Notes: generated by a model not told the origin, from the letters alone. DNA of 52,608 nucleotides from Oscillatoriales cyanobacterium (GCA_004293365.1 RDYN01000067.1:1-52608); one strand, 5' to 3'. Counted from the first letter of the stretch, positions 16,664 through 24,590 are shown. Numbers and translations: made by a program.

Positions 16664-17875
16664 ATGCTAAAAAATCAACTTTTGTGCTGTAGTGCGATCG
16701 CCTTTTTGCTCGCCGGTGAAGTTACTGTAAATTTAACTCCCACCAGCGGCGGCAAATGGTTAAATGTTAACCGGGAAGCTGTGGCCAGAAGCAGCGGCGG
16801 TAGGAGTGGCGGAAGTAGCGGAGGAAGTAGCGGCGGGCGATCGAACTCTTCTACTTCTTCTTCCAGTTCCAGTCGTTCTAGTTCTTCTAGTTCTTCTAGT
16901 TCTTCTAGTTCAAATTCCAACCGCCCCAGCAACAGTGGAAACACAGGGGGAAGAGTTCGCAGCGGCTCTTTTGAACAGCCGGCTGCACCCGCACCTAACG
17001 CTCCCATTCCGCCACAATCTAACAATAACAGAACCGTAATTATCCAGCAGCGCACCTATAATTCAGGGCCGAGTTATGTAGTTCCTTACAATTCCGGTAA
17101 CAGCCAGCCAAATACAGGCTCTAATCAACAGCCCGCAGTTAATCCAGCGCCTGTTACCACTGACAACAACTCGGATAGCGCTTCGAGTTCGGAATCTTCC
17201 GAGGATGGCAGATGGTTTTGGTTTTGGCTGTTTGTTTCGGTAGCGGGTGTAGCCTTAATAGCTTACTGTATTTACTATTATCGACCCAAATCAAGCAAAA
17301 AAATTAAACCTGATATCTTTGCTGTCCGAAAATTGCAAATTGCTATGTTAGCAGAAGCCCGCCAAGTTCAACATCAGCTAACTGAATTAACGTTAAATTC
17401 AGATTTAGAAAGTGCGGCAGACCGGGCAGATTTTTTGCAAGAAGCTGTTTTGATTGTTTTGCGATCGCCCGAAAGTTGGACTCACTGTTTCGCGAGTTAC
17501 CAAACAGTTGCAAATCCCGAAGAAGCGGCGCAAATGTTTAATCAACTCTCGATTCAAGAACGCAGCAAGTTAAGTGTGGAAACTCTGAGTCTTGTTAACG
17601 GCGACATCCGCACTCCTCAGTCTGTCAGTGCTGGCAGCGAAGAGCCTGGAGAGTATATTGCAGTCACGTTTTTGATTGGGACAAAGAATGCCAAGCCGCT
17701 AGTTGGAGACATTCGCGATGTTGGAAAGTTGAAAGCAGTTTTAGAGGGAATGGCGGCGACTCCTGCTGAGAATTTGCTGGTTTTAGAGGTGATTTGGAGT
17801 CCGCAGCAGGAAACGGATAGTTTGACTGGCGATGATTTGTTGGCTTCTTATCCGGATTTGATTCGGGTTGGCTGA
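16664..17875 (+). CDS. DUF1517 membrane protein with Gly/Ser-rich linker
   Basis: 403 residues. An N-terminal signal-like hydrophobic stretch (residues about 5-20) is followed by a Gly/Arg/Ser region and a nearly pure serine tract (about 62-84). Then comes a Pro/Asn-rich linker, one transmembrane helix at 184-206 (RWFWFWLFVSVAGVALIA), and a C-terminal DUF1517 domain (about 215-400) containing RKLQIAMLAEARQVQHQL and ENLLVLEVIWSP. The family is widespread in cyanobacteria and chloroplasts, with no settled function. Topology suggests the low-complexity part faces the lumen or periplasm and DUF1517 the cytosol. The serine tract is coded by repeated TCTAGT/TCTTCT codons, so its length may vary between strains. 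Confidence 0.8.
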   Translation: MLKNQLLCCSAIAFLLAGEVTVNLTPTSGGKWLNVNREAVARSSGGRSGGSSGGSSGGRSNSSTSSSSSSRSSSSSSSSSSSSNSNRPSNSGNTGGRVRSGSFEQPAAPAPNAPIPPQSNNNRTVIIQQRTYNSGPSYVVPYNSGNSQPNTGSNQQPAVNPAPVTTDNNSDSASSSESSEDGRWFWFWLFVSVAGVALIAYCIYYYRPKSSKKIKPDIFAVRKLQIAMLAEARQVQHQLTELTLNSDLESAADRADFLQEAVLIVLRSPESWTHCFASYQTVANPEEAAQMFNQLSIQERSKLSVETLSLVNGDIRTPQSVSAGSEEPGEYIAVTFLIGTKNAKPLVGDIRDVGKLKAVLEGMAATPAENLLVLEVIWSPQQETDSLTGDDLLASYPDLIRVG

Positions 17876-17993
17876 GGGCTGAGGGCGATCGTTTGAATTT
17901 GCCAATTTTTTGGTATTTTGGGCGATCGCTCTTTTTGTCGATATTGATTGTGATATTATGAGCAAATATAAAATTAATAAAGATTAGGATTTT

Positions 17994-18046
17994 GCGGACT
18001 GAAGTCCTCACTACAAGCCTGCGGACTGAAGTCCTCACTACAAACC
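17994..18046. repeat. GGACTGAAGTCCTCACTACAA repeat, two tandem half units
   Basis: GCGGACTGAAGTCCTCACTA occurs at 17994 and again at 18020, each followed by CAAGCC or CAAACC. It is a member of the dispersed family seen at 22572, 26499, 31799, 32036 and 52511. Each half contains the small palindrome GGACTNNAGTCC. Confidence 0.75.
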
Positions 18047-18103
18047 TGACGATAAATTTTTTAGCAGAGTTGCGATAGTAAGAAAATATAGAAAATTAAA
18101 CTT

Positions 18104-18670
18104 ATGCCGAATCTTTACATAATTGGCGGCGCTAACGGTTCCGGAAAAACCACTGCATCAATGAGTTTATTGCCCAACTTTCTGGACTGTTTTGAATATG
18201 TCAATGCTGACGCGATTGCGGCTGCACTTTCGCCCTTCAATCCCGAGTCTGTAGCCATTACCGCCGGACGAATCATGCTAGAAAGACTGCAAACCCTATC
18301 TAATTCGGGAACAGACTTTGCCTTTGAGACAACTCTAGCAGCCCGCAGCTTTGCGGCTTTTCTCCGAACTTGTAAAACAAAAAATTATACAATTAACTTA
18401 ATTTACTTTTGGCTGCGATCGCCAGAACTGGCCGTAGCAAGAGTAGCCAGACGGGTAGCTAGCGGCGGTCATTCTATCCCAGAAGATGTCATCCGCCGCC
18501 GCTATGACAGAGGACTGCTAAATTTGATTGCTCTGTATTTGCCACTGTGCGACAATTGGATTATCTATGACAACTCTCACGAAACGGCTCAGTTAGTTGC
18601 AGAAGGAAGTATCGAGGAAGAACAGATAATCTATAATGTTGAAAACTGGAATCAAATAACTAAAAAATAA
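18104..18670 (+). CDS. Zeta-toxin-like P-loop kinase
   Basis: A 188-residue P-loop protein with Walker A GGANGSGKTT at residues 8-17, a YVNADAIAAALSP segment typical of the zeta-toxin/AAA_33 group, FAFETTLAARSF (about 67-78), and a lid-like Arg-rich stretch RVARRVASGGHSIPEDVIRRR (about 115-135). Zeta toxins phosphorylate UDP-N-acetylglucosamine and block cell-wall synthesis; whether this shorter relative does so is unknown. A 59-codon gene follows after one base, giving a two-gene unit. The start is supported by the Walker motif at the usual distance. Confidence 0.8.
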   Translation: MPNLYIIGGANGSGKTTASMSLLPNFLDCFEYVNADAIAAALSPFNPESVAITAGRIMLERLQTLSNSGTDFAFETTLAARSFAAFLRTCKTKNYTINLIYFWLRSPELAVARVARRVASGGHSIPEDVIRRRYDRGLLNLIALYLPLCDNWIIYDNSHETAQLVAEGSIEEEQIIYNVENWNQITKK

Positions 18671-18671
18671 A

Positions 18672-18851
18672 ATGAAACAATCAAAACCCAGACAACTTTT
18701 ATCTACAAAGATTAATGCGGGACTGAAAGCGGCCGTTGCCGCAGCTATAGAAAGACACCGCAAATTAGGTGAATCTATTGCTGTTTGGGAAGATGGGAAA
18801 GTAGTAATTTTAACAGCCGATCGCATTCCTCCAATATCGCCTGAAAAGTAA
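18672..18851 (+). CDS. Small partner of the zeta-like protein, candidate antitoxin
   Basis: A 59-residue gene with ATG one base after the stop of the zeta-like gene. The sequence has an N-terminal basic stretch, then AAVAAAIERHRKLGES, IAVWEDGKVVILTADRIP. This helix-plus-beta-hairpin pattern occurs in small proteins coded next to zeta-like ATPases in other bacteria. It may be the antidote or a modulator of its partner; that is inferred from the coupling only. Here the order is toxin first, antidote second, unlike the classic epsilon-zeta order. Confidence 0.65.
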   Translation: MKQSKPRQLLSTKINAGLKAAVAAAIERHRKLGESIAVWEDGKVVILTADRIPPISPEK

Positions 18852-18860
18852 AAAAGGTCG

Positions 18861-18891
18861 TGAAGCGTAGCTATCCCGTAGGGAATCGCCC
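18861..18891. repeat. Short palindromic repeat with core TATCCCGTAGGGAAT
   Basis: GCGTAGCTATCCCGTAGGGA followed by ATCGCC contains the palindrome TCCCGTAGGGA. This type of small repeat is common between cyanobacterial genes. It may act as a weak terminator for the zeta-like pair. Confidence 0.45.
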
Positions 18892-18963
18892 AAAAAACTT
18901 ACTCATCTCCACCCAGACTGTGACATAATACTCTACTGTCTGCTTTTTAGCCACCTAAAATTC

Positions 18964-19064
18964 ACCAGAAAGAATTGGTTTAAAGCCGGAACTCCGATCG
19001 CCGTTGAGAAATTAAAATCAGATTATTCATTACTCCAATCCTCGGACTTCTAGGTAGAGGTCGC
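18964..19064. repeat. About 100-bp dispersed repeat with variable hairpin, copy 1
   Basis: Begins ACCAGAAAGAATTGGTTTAA and ends CGGACTTCTAGGTAGAGGTC; the middle of about 20 bases (GGAACTCCGATCGCCGTTGA) differs from copy 2 at 36803-36900 while both flanks are almost identical. Both copies are followed by GTCAACT tandem repeats. No coding capacity that I trust. Confidence 0.7.
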
Positions 19065-19075
19065 CCTCAAGCAGT

Positions 19076-19110
19076 AAACTGTCAACTGTCAACTGTCAAC
19101 TGTCAACTGA
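19076..19110. repeat. GTCAACT heptamer tandem repeat
   Basis: About four tandem copies of AACTGTC directly before the ispF start. This is the short tandemly repeated repetitive type known from filamentous cyanobacteria. Confidence 0.8.
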
Positions 19111-19115
19111 ATAAA

Positions 19116-19595
19116 ATGAACATCCGCATCGGTAACGGCTACGACATTCACTGCTTAGTTCCAGAACGCCCCCTCATCCTCGGCGGCGTGCACATTCCCC
19201 ACGAATTAGGCTTATTAGGACACAGCGACGCAGACGTACTCACCCACGCGATTATGGACGCCATGCTAGGAGCTCTCAGTTTGGGAGATATCGGTCTCTA
19301 TTTCCCTCCAACTGACCCGAAATGGAAAGGTGCAGACAGTTTAGTGTTGCTGGCACAAGTCAATCAGTTAATATTAGATAAAGGCTGGGAAATTGGCAAT
19401 ATAGATTCGGTTGTGGTGGCCGAACGTCCCAAGCTGAAGCCGCATATTGAGCAAATGCGCGATCGGCTTTCAGGTATCTTACAATTAAAACCAGACCAAG
19501 TTGCCATCAAAGCTACTACCAACGAAAAGTTAGGGCCCGTGGGGAGAGAGGAAGGAATTGCAGCCTATGCTGTAGTTTTGCTGGGCAAAAAATAG
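19116..19595 (+). CDS. ispF: 2-C-methyl-D-erythritol 2,4-cyclodiphosphate synthase
   Basis: Fifth step of the MEP isoprenoid pathway: cyclises CDP-methylerythritol 2-phosphate and releases CMP. The 159 residues are the usual length of this trimeric zinc enzyme. Motifs: [11 protein letters not shown] with the zinc ligands Asp10 and His12, [13 protein letters not shown] with the third ligand His, and the C-terminal signature [17 protein letters not shown]. Feeds carotenoid, phytol and quinone synthesis. A heptamer repeat sits immediately upstream of the ATG, leaving little room for a Shine-Dalgarno site. Confidence 0.97.
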   Translation: MNIRIGNGYDIHCLVPERPLILGGVHIPHELGLLGHSDADVLTHAIMDAMLGALSLGDIGLYFPPTDPKWKGADSLVLLAQVNQLILDKGWEIGNIDSVVVAERPKLKPHIEQMRDRLSGILQLKPDQVAIKATTNEKLGPVGREEGIAAYAVVLLGKK

Positions 19596-19610
19596 AACTC
19601 TACAATCTCT

Positions 19611-19634
19611 AATTGACAGTGGAGTCAATTCTTT
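19611..19634 (+). terminator. Possible terminator after ispF
   Basis: AATTGAC (19611-19617) pairs with GTCAATT (19624-19630) around a 6-base loop, followed by CTTT. Weak stem of 7 pairs; suggestive only. Confidence 0.35.
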
Positions 19635-19663
19635 AATCCAAAATCGCTAGGAAGGCTGAAATC

Positions 19664-20218
19664 ATGGACACTGACAACTGGGAATTACAATTTCCTGTAG
19701 ACGCGGATGTCATCGCGTTGGATAAGGACGATCGCATAGTCGTGCTAATCGAGGTTAAAATCATTCAAGCTCAAGAAGCAGACGCTAAACAGAAAATTGT
19801 CGATCGCGCGATCGATTGGCTGAAAGCTGTGTTAGCTAAGCTATCTGAAAGAAACGCGATCGTTCCCTATGCTATGTTTATTGACGCGGAACAAATCTTG
19901 ATTTTCAAATGGGATGGTGTGAATTTATCAGAACCTGTTTGCACTCTCAATACTGCTGAAATCTGTCGCTATTATATGCCGACATTTGGCAGTAGATGGA
20001 TCTTTGAACGTACCATTGAGGGGCTAATTGAATCGTGGCTGCATGACTTAGATTATAACTGGAAATCAGAAAGTCCGCCAGCATCGGAACAGATAGCAGC
20101 CATCGGTTTACTGCCGTTACTTGCAGGTGGAACAACAAAATCAGGAGTGGAATTAGGTGGCAATTATATATATCGAGACCAACTTTCTGATGAGTATTGC
20201 TACAGGGCGCGAAGCTGA
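19664..20218 (+). CDS. Unknown protein with PD-(D/E)XK-like motif
   Basis: 184 residues. The N-terminal half reads PVDADVIALDKDDRIVVLIE followed by VK. The Asp in ADVIAL and the E-V-K at about residues 30-32 are spaced as in PD-(D/E)XK nuclease folds, like those found in Uma2-related and restriction-like proteins. The second half has no motif I know. Its last 62 bases overlap the start of the next gene, a PIN-domain protein, so the two are translationally coupled. I read it as a possible antitoxin or partner in a two-gene nuclease module, but this is inference; it could also be a decayed nuclease. Confidence 0.55.
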   Translation: MDTDNWELQFPVDADVIALDKDDRIVVLIEVKIIQAQEADAKQKIVDRAIDWLKAVLAKLSERNAIVPYAMFIDAEQILIFKWDGVNLSEPVCTLNTAEICRYYMPTFGSRWIFERTIEGLIESWLHDLDYNWKSESPPASEQIAAIGLLPLLAGGTTKSGVELGGNYIYRDQLSDEYCYRARS

Positions 20219-20762
20219 AGCAATCATGTTGCTCAGAGATTTGTCCTCATCAGTTCAGTTAGTCATACCCAGCATTTGTTACAGGTCGGCTTTGTCAGCT
20301 TCAGAGGATGAGTTGAAGCGACAAAACTCTTTTAAGGAACAGTTAAGTCGTCAAATTAGCGAAACAAAGCGAGATGTAACATCTGAATATGCTGCATCTC
20401 TATTTTTTCACTTAGAAGAGTCATTCCTATACTATGTCGAACGAATAGATGAAATAAAATTTCGCTTGCGGGAAGCGATAAATCTGATGTCAATAAATGC
20501 CGAAATGATTGCATTAAATCCAGAGATTGTCCAAGCAAGCTTAAACGAAACTTTGATCGAAAAAGACCCAACAGACAATTTGATTCTACACTGTATCCTG
20601 AATCATGCGCGATCGCATTCTACAGAAGCCAAAGTATTTCTCAGCGGTAACGTCAAAGAATTTGGTCTATCGAAAGTTCAAGGTGTTTTGCGAGAAGCCG
20701 GGATTACAAAGTATTTCTCTGTCACTAAAAACTTTCTAGGTTGGCTACAATCTCAGTCATAA
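20157..20762 (+). CDS. PIN-domain protein, putative ribonuclease
   Basis: 201 residues from a GTG start at 20157. The opening IIYIETNFLMSIATGREAEA matches the first strand and helix of PIN domains, with Glu in place of the usual first Asp (Y-I-E-T-N). Later acidic residues appear in KDPTDNLILHCIL (Asp near 146), the typical third-acid region, followed by KVFLSGNVKEFG, the last strand. PIN proteins are metal-dependent RNases, often toxins. The overlap with the preceding gene suggests a pair. The Glu-for-Asp change is seen in some PIN families and does not by itself imply inactivity. Confidence 0.65.
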   Translation: MAIIYIETNFLMSIATGREAEAIMLLRDLSSSVQLVIPSICYRSALSASEDELKRQNSFKEQLSRQISETKRDVTSEYAASLFFHLEESFLYYVERIDEIKFRLREAINLMSINAEMIALNPEIVQASLNETLIEKDPTDNLILHCILNHARSHSTEAKVFLSGNVKEFGLSKVQGVLREAGITKYFSVTKNFLGWLQSQS

Positions 20763-20790
20763 TTGCACGCAGGTGGTACAGTAAATCATT

Positions 20791-22566
20791 ATGAAAATTT
20801 TCCCTATTTTACTTTCAAAGCGCCGCTGGTTGGCTGTTTTGCTCGCTACGATCGCAGCCGTCAGTGTCTCAGCTTGCAGTATGGCGCGATCGACTAACTT
20901 AGCAAACAGGCTCGTCGTTCCCACCCCCAGCGGCCCCGCCACCTTCAACTACCCGCTAAATCAGTCTGCATACAGCGTGTTTGGCTATATGTACGAGGGA
21001 TTGCTCAATGAAAACGGCTTGACATCGAAACTAGAACCCGGTTTAGCTGAATCTTGGGAAGTTTCTAAAGATGGCAAAAAGATTGTCTTTACCCTGCGAG
21101 AAGGATTGAAATGGTCAGACGGCGAACCGATGACAACTGATGATATTATATTCAGCTATGAAAAGATTTATTTCAATGAAAAAATTCCTAGCGGCTTGAA
21201 AGATACTCTGAGAGTTGGCACGAGCCGTCAATTGCCAAAACTCAAAAAAATTGACAGCCGCCGCGTTGAATTTTCAGTGCCAGAACCTTTTGCTCCTTTT
21301 ATTAGATTTGCTGGGGGAATACCGATTTTACCAGCTCATATTTTGCAGGAAGCTGCCACCCAGACAGAGGCAGACGGCAAGCCTAAATTCCTCTCTGCTT
21401 GGGGCACGGATACAGATCCTAAAAAAATTGTCGGTAACGGTCAATACCGAATGCTGAGCTATACTCCCAACCAGCGCGTTGTTTTGGAACGAAATCCGTA
21501 TTTTTGGCGCAAAGATGCACAGGGTAACAGTCAGCCTTTCATCCAGCAAATTGTTTGGCAAATTATCGAAAATACTGATACTCAACTCCTGAATTTTCGA
21601 TCGGGCGATTTGGATACTCTGGACGTGCAGCCGGAGGTGTTTCCGCTACTGAAACGGGAGGAAAAACGCGGCAAATATACAGTGTTCAACGGCGGCCCGG
21701 ATACTGGTAGCGTGTTTATGTGTTTCAATCTGAATAAGGGGCGTAACGCTCAAGATCAGCCCTTTGTAGACCCGGTTAAGTCTCGCTGGTTTTTGAGTAA
21801 GGAGTTTCGGCAAGCAATTGCTTACGGCATCAACCGCGAGGCTATGACTAACAATATCTATCGCGGACTTGGCGCGCCCCTGCATTCCCCAATTCCGGCG
21901 CAAAGTCCGTTCTACTTGTCTCCAGAACAGGGATTGAAAACTTACAGTTACGATCCGCAAAAATCGAAAGAGTTACTGTTAAGTGCAGGATTCAAGTATA
22001 ATAGTAACGGCGAATTGTTGGATGCTGAGGGCAACAAAGTGCGGTTTACTTTGTTGATGGCGGCAGGTAAAAAAGTTCGGGAGCAAATGGGAACGCAAAT
22101 TAAGCAAGATTTGGGCAAACTGGGGATGGAAATTGACACGCAGTTCCTCAGTTTTAACACTTATGTGGAAAAGCTGCGCCTGACTAAAAATTGGGATACT
22201 TACCTCGGCGGTTTTACCGGAGGGCTGGAACCGCACAGCGGCTACAATATTTGGTCAGTCAAGGGGACTTTGCACAGTTTCAATCAGGGCCCGCAAGCCG
22301 GAGAACCGCCGATTAAGGGTTGGAAAGTTTACGACTGGGAGCAAAAAATTGATGACTTGTATGTGAAGGCGTCCCAGGAGCTTGACGAGGCGAAGCGCAA
22401 GGAACTGTATGGGGAGACGCAGCAAATTATAGCGGAACAAGTGCCTTTTATTTATATGGTAAATCCGCTGACTTTTGAGGCGGTGCGCGATCGCATTTCG
22501 GGAATTCGCTACAGTGCGATTGGCGGTTCTTTCTGGAATTTGTACGAGCTAAAAATTACCGAATAG
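20791..22566 (+). CDS. ABC transporter substrate-binding lipoprotein, family 5 (peptide/nickel type)
   Basis: A 591-residue extracytoplasmic solute receptor (SBP_bac_5). The lipoprotein signal has charged KRR at 10-12, a hydrophobic core and lipobox VSAC with Cys29, so it is anchored to the membrane. Domain features: NYPLNQSAYSVFGYMYEGLL, LEPGLAESWEVSKDGKKIVF (about 75-95), KFTLR-type strand then LKWSDGEPMTTDDIIFSYE, and VGNGQYRMLSYTPNQ. Likely ligands are oligopeptides, though the family also binds nickel and sugars. No permease or ATPase gene is adjacent, so it must work with components coded elsewhere. Confidence 0.9.
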   Translation: MKIFPILLSKRRWLAVLLATIAAVSVSACSMARSTNLANRLVVPTPSGPATFNYPLNQSAYSVFGYMYEGLLNENGLTSKLEPGLAESWEVSKDGKKIVFTLREGLKWSDGEPMTTDDIIFSYEKIYFNEKIPSGLKDTLRVGTSRQLPKLKKIDSRRVEFSVPEPFAPFIRFAGGIPILPAHILQEAATQTEADGKPKFLSAWGTDTDPKKIVGNGQYRMLSYTPNQRVVLERNPYFWRKDAQGNSQPFIQQIVWQIIENTDTQLLNFRSGDLDTLDVQPEVFPLLKREEKRGKYTVFNGGPDTGSVFMCFNLNKGRNAQDQPFVDPVKSRWFLSKEFRQAIAYGINREAMTNNIYRGLGAPLHSPIPAQSPFYLSPEQGLKTYSYDPQKSKELLLSAGFKYNSNGELLDAEGNKVRFTLLMAAGKKVREQMGTQIKQDLGKLGMEIDTQFLSFNTYVEKLRLTKNWDTYLGGFTGGLEPHSGYNIWSVKGTLHSFNQGPQAGEPPIKGWKVYDWEQKIDDLYVKASQELDEAKRKELYGETQQIIAEQVPFIYMVNPLTFEAVRDRISGIRYSAIGGSFWNLYELKITE

Positions 22567-22571
22567 GCATT

Positions 22572-22760
22572 ATTGGTTCGTAGTGAGGACTTTAGTCCGC
22601 AGAAAGAAGAGGACAGAAGTCCTCACTACAAACAGTTGTTATTGGTTCGTAGTGAGGACTTTAGTCCGCTCACTACAAACAGTTGTTATTGGTTCGTAGT
22701 GAGGACTTTAGTCCGCAGAAAGAAGAGGACAGAAGTCCTCACTACGAACCTATTTACGAA
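22572..22760. repeat. Tandem array of GTAGTGAGGACTTTAGTCC hairpin repeats
   Basis: Three units begin at 22572, 22641 and 22688 with ATTGGTTCGTAGTGAGGACT. Units 1 and 3 carry a second arm (GGACAGAAGTCCTCACTAC) and can fold into long hairpins; the middle unit lacks about 22 bases of that arm. The array separates the binding-protein gene from larB and could end transcription. Confidence 0.8.
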
Positions 22761-22805
22761 CCTATTTTGGTATATTTGTTTGAGTACAGAAGATATCATT
22801 AATTA

Positions 22806-23585
22806 ATGGAACCTGAAATTTTACAGAAATTACTCGAATCAGTGGCGGCCGGGGATGTTAGCCCGATCGCAGCTTTGGACAAATTAAAGCATTTTGACTT
22901 CGAGCAAGTCGGCGATTTTGCCAAAATTGACCACCACCGCACTCTCAGAACCGGTTTTCCGGAAGTCATTTGGGGCCCCGGAAAAACATCAGACCAAATT
23001 GTTGAGATTATCGAAGCCATGCGCGGGCGCAATTCTGCGGTGATGGCGACGCGAATTGAGCCAGAAGTTTTCGAGCAATTGCAGCAAAAAATACCCGATT
23101 TGTGCTACTACAAAACAGCTCGAATTTGTGCAATTTCTGCTAAATCCCCAACTCCCCAGCGTCCGGGTACTGTGACTATTATCAGTGCGGGAACAGCCGA
23201 TTTGCCTGTAGCCGAAGAGGCGGCTGTGACTGCGGAACTTTGCGGTTTTGGGGTGCGGCGTTTGTGGGATGTGGGAGTTGCGGGGATTCACCGCTTGCTG
23301 AGCAACCGGCACGTAATTGCTGGTGCTGATGTGTTGATTGCGGTTGCGGGTATGGAAGGTGCTTTGGCGAGTGTAGTTGCGGGTTTGGCGGATTGTCCGG
23401 TGATTGCTGTGCCGACAAGTGTAGGTTACGGCGCGAGTTTTGGCGGGATTGCTCCTCTTTTAACTATGCTCAATTCTTGTGCGGCTGGTGTGGGTGTTGT
23501 GAATATTGATAATGGGTTTGGGGCGGCGATTTTGGCTTGTCAAATTCTCAGAAGTGCCGATCGAGTGGCGAAGGTGTCTGAGTAG
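22806..23585 (+). CDS. larB: Nickel-pincer cofactor biosynthesis protein LarB
   Basis: LarB is a carboxylase/hydrolase that acts on nicotinic acid adenine dinucleotide, the first step toward the nickel-pincer nucleotide cofactor of lactate racemase. The 259 residues match the family. Its C-terminal half is related to the PurE carboxylase fold: VTIISAGTADLPVAEEAAVT (about 120-140), VAGIHRLLS, DVLIAVAGMEGALASVVAGL and VPTSVGYGASFGG (about 200-213). The N-terminal third (LLESVAAGDVSPIAALDKLK) is the LarB-specific helical part. larC, larE and a racemase are not in the window; many cyanobacteria keep larB apart or alone. Confidence 0.93.
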   Translation: MEPEILQKLLESVAAGDVSPIAALDKLKHFDFEQVGDFAKIDHHRTLRTGFPEVIWGPGKTSDQIVEIIEAMRGRNSAVMATRIEPEVFEQLQQKIPDLCYYKTARICAISAKSPTPQRPGTVTIISAGTADLPVAEEAAVTAELCGFGVRRLWDVGVAGIHRLLSNRHVIAGADVLIAVAGMEGALASVVAGLADCPVIAVPTSVGYGASFGGIAPLLTMLNSCAAGVGVVNIDNGFGAAILACQILRSADRVAKVSE

Positions 23586-23734
23586 GAGAATGAGAGAATG
23601 GAGAGAGTGAAAATGGCAGAATGGAGAATGGGAGAAAAGGAAATTCTGTTAACTTTTGAGCAGATCCGGGCTTGAAGTCTCTGAAGCGCTATCCACAGAT
23701 TCAGCAAAAGAGTTTTCGAGAAAAGTTTCAAATT

Positions 23735-23848
23735 CTCTCCCCCTCTCCCCCTCTCCCCCTCTCCCCCTCTTCCTTTCCCCCTCTCCCCCTCTCCCCCTCT
23801 CCCTATCTCCCTATCTCCCTCTCTCCCCCTCTCCCCCTCTCCCCCTCC
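23735..23848. repeat. CCCCTCT pyrimidine tandem repeat
   Basis: About fifteen near-perfect CCCCTCT(C) units on the plus strand, with a few CCCTATCT variants in the middle. The array ends exactly at the stop codon of the minus-strand gene at 23849. Chance frames through it (for example from 23656) are artefacts. Confidence 0.9.
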
Positions 23849-24475
23849 TTACTTGCGGGCCAGCCAAGTCGGATAGCCAGAAGAATCCTCAGCTTTCAAC
23901 TTTTGCGCCTGATAACTCTTGCTAGTCCAATTAGCTACTGTTTGCAGACTTTCGGCCAAAAAATTTTCGCTCCCAAACGCTTCAAAGCCCAAAGTCCACG
24001 ACGCAGTGCCGTTAACATTTAACTGAGTAATTTCTACAATGCAGCCTTGCGGAATAGGCGCTTCGACAGGCACAGACATTAGCACGCCTGGGGCAGAAAC
24101 TTGGTAAAGACGCTGCGCTCGCTTTTTTTTCACCTTCACCCACTTTCCAGTTGCGATTATATCCGCCGGTAGCGGCGCCATCGTGTCGGCGCATATCCAC
24201 TTCAGCCATTTCTCGGCTTTGCCTTCCCAGCGGTTGCCGAAGGGCATCACCCCCAATTCTTCCTGCCGCCACTTTACTTGTAAATTTTTCCCGCGCAGTT
24301 TTACTCCCAAGTAGTCGCAACTAGGTATCAGCAAATATAAATCTTCTCGCTCTTCAGGCGGGGATAGATACCCGCCCAGACTCTCGCTTCCAAACCATTG
24401 CCCGATCGGTTTTGGCAGCGCACCGCTATAAAACCACCGCATTTCCAGACTGGCCCGCATAAATTTTTCCTCCAT
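23849..24475 (-). CDS. Conserved hypothetical protein, CYTH-like size but unassigned
   Basis: 208 residues (203 if the internal Met in MRASLEMRW is used). I do not recognise a named domain. Visible: LEMRWFYSGALP at the start, a run of charged and aromatic residues with EDLYLLIPSCDYLGVKLRGK (about 45-64), RWEGKAEKWLKW, and a C-terminal AFGSENFLAESLQTVANW. The EMRWF opening and the LGVKLRGKNLQVKWR stretch resemble proteins that bind charged ligands in a beta-barrel, but this is a guess. No signal peptide or membrane segment, so probably cytosolic. Codon use is like the neighbours. The stop adjoins a pyrimidine repeat. Confidence 0.65.
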   Translation of the reverse strand: MEEKFMRASLEMRWFYSGALPKPIGQWFGSESLGGYLSPPEEREDLYLLIPSCDYLGVKLRGKNLQVKWRQEELGVMPFGNRWEGKAEKWLKWICADTMAPLPADIIATGKWVKVKKKRAQRLYQVSAPGVLMSVPVEAPIPQGCIVEITQLNVNGTASWTLGFEAFGSENFLAESLQTVANWTSKSYQAQKLKAEDSSGYPTWLARK

Positions 24476-24590
24476 TCTTCCACTATTTTCGTCAAACCCA
24501 GACTGGGATTTGCCACACCATCGATTTTTGCGCCTCTCAACTCTATCCTCTCCCCTCCGGGGCCGTGAGTCTACTGCCTGCAGTCATAGG

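Noticed and set aside
22573..22806. 77-codon frame RSEDFSPQ...
   Set aside because: Runs entirely through the hairpin repeat array; the apparent peptide repeats are just the DNA repeats.
23656..24022. Two Ser/Pro/Leu-rich frames over the CCCCTCT repeat
   Set aside because: Created by the heptamer array; no real protein features.
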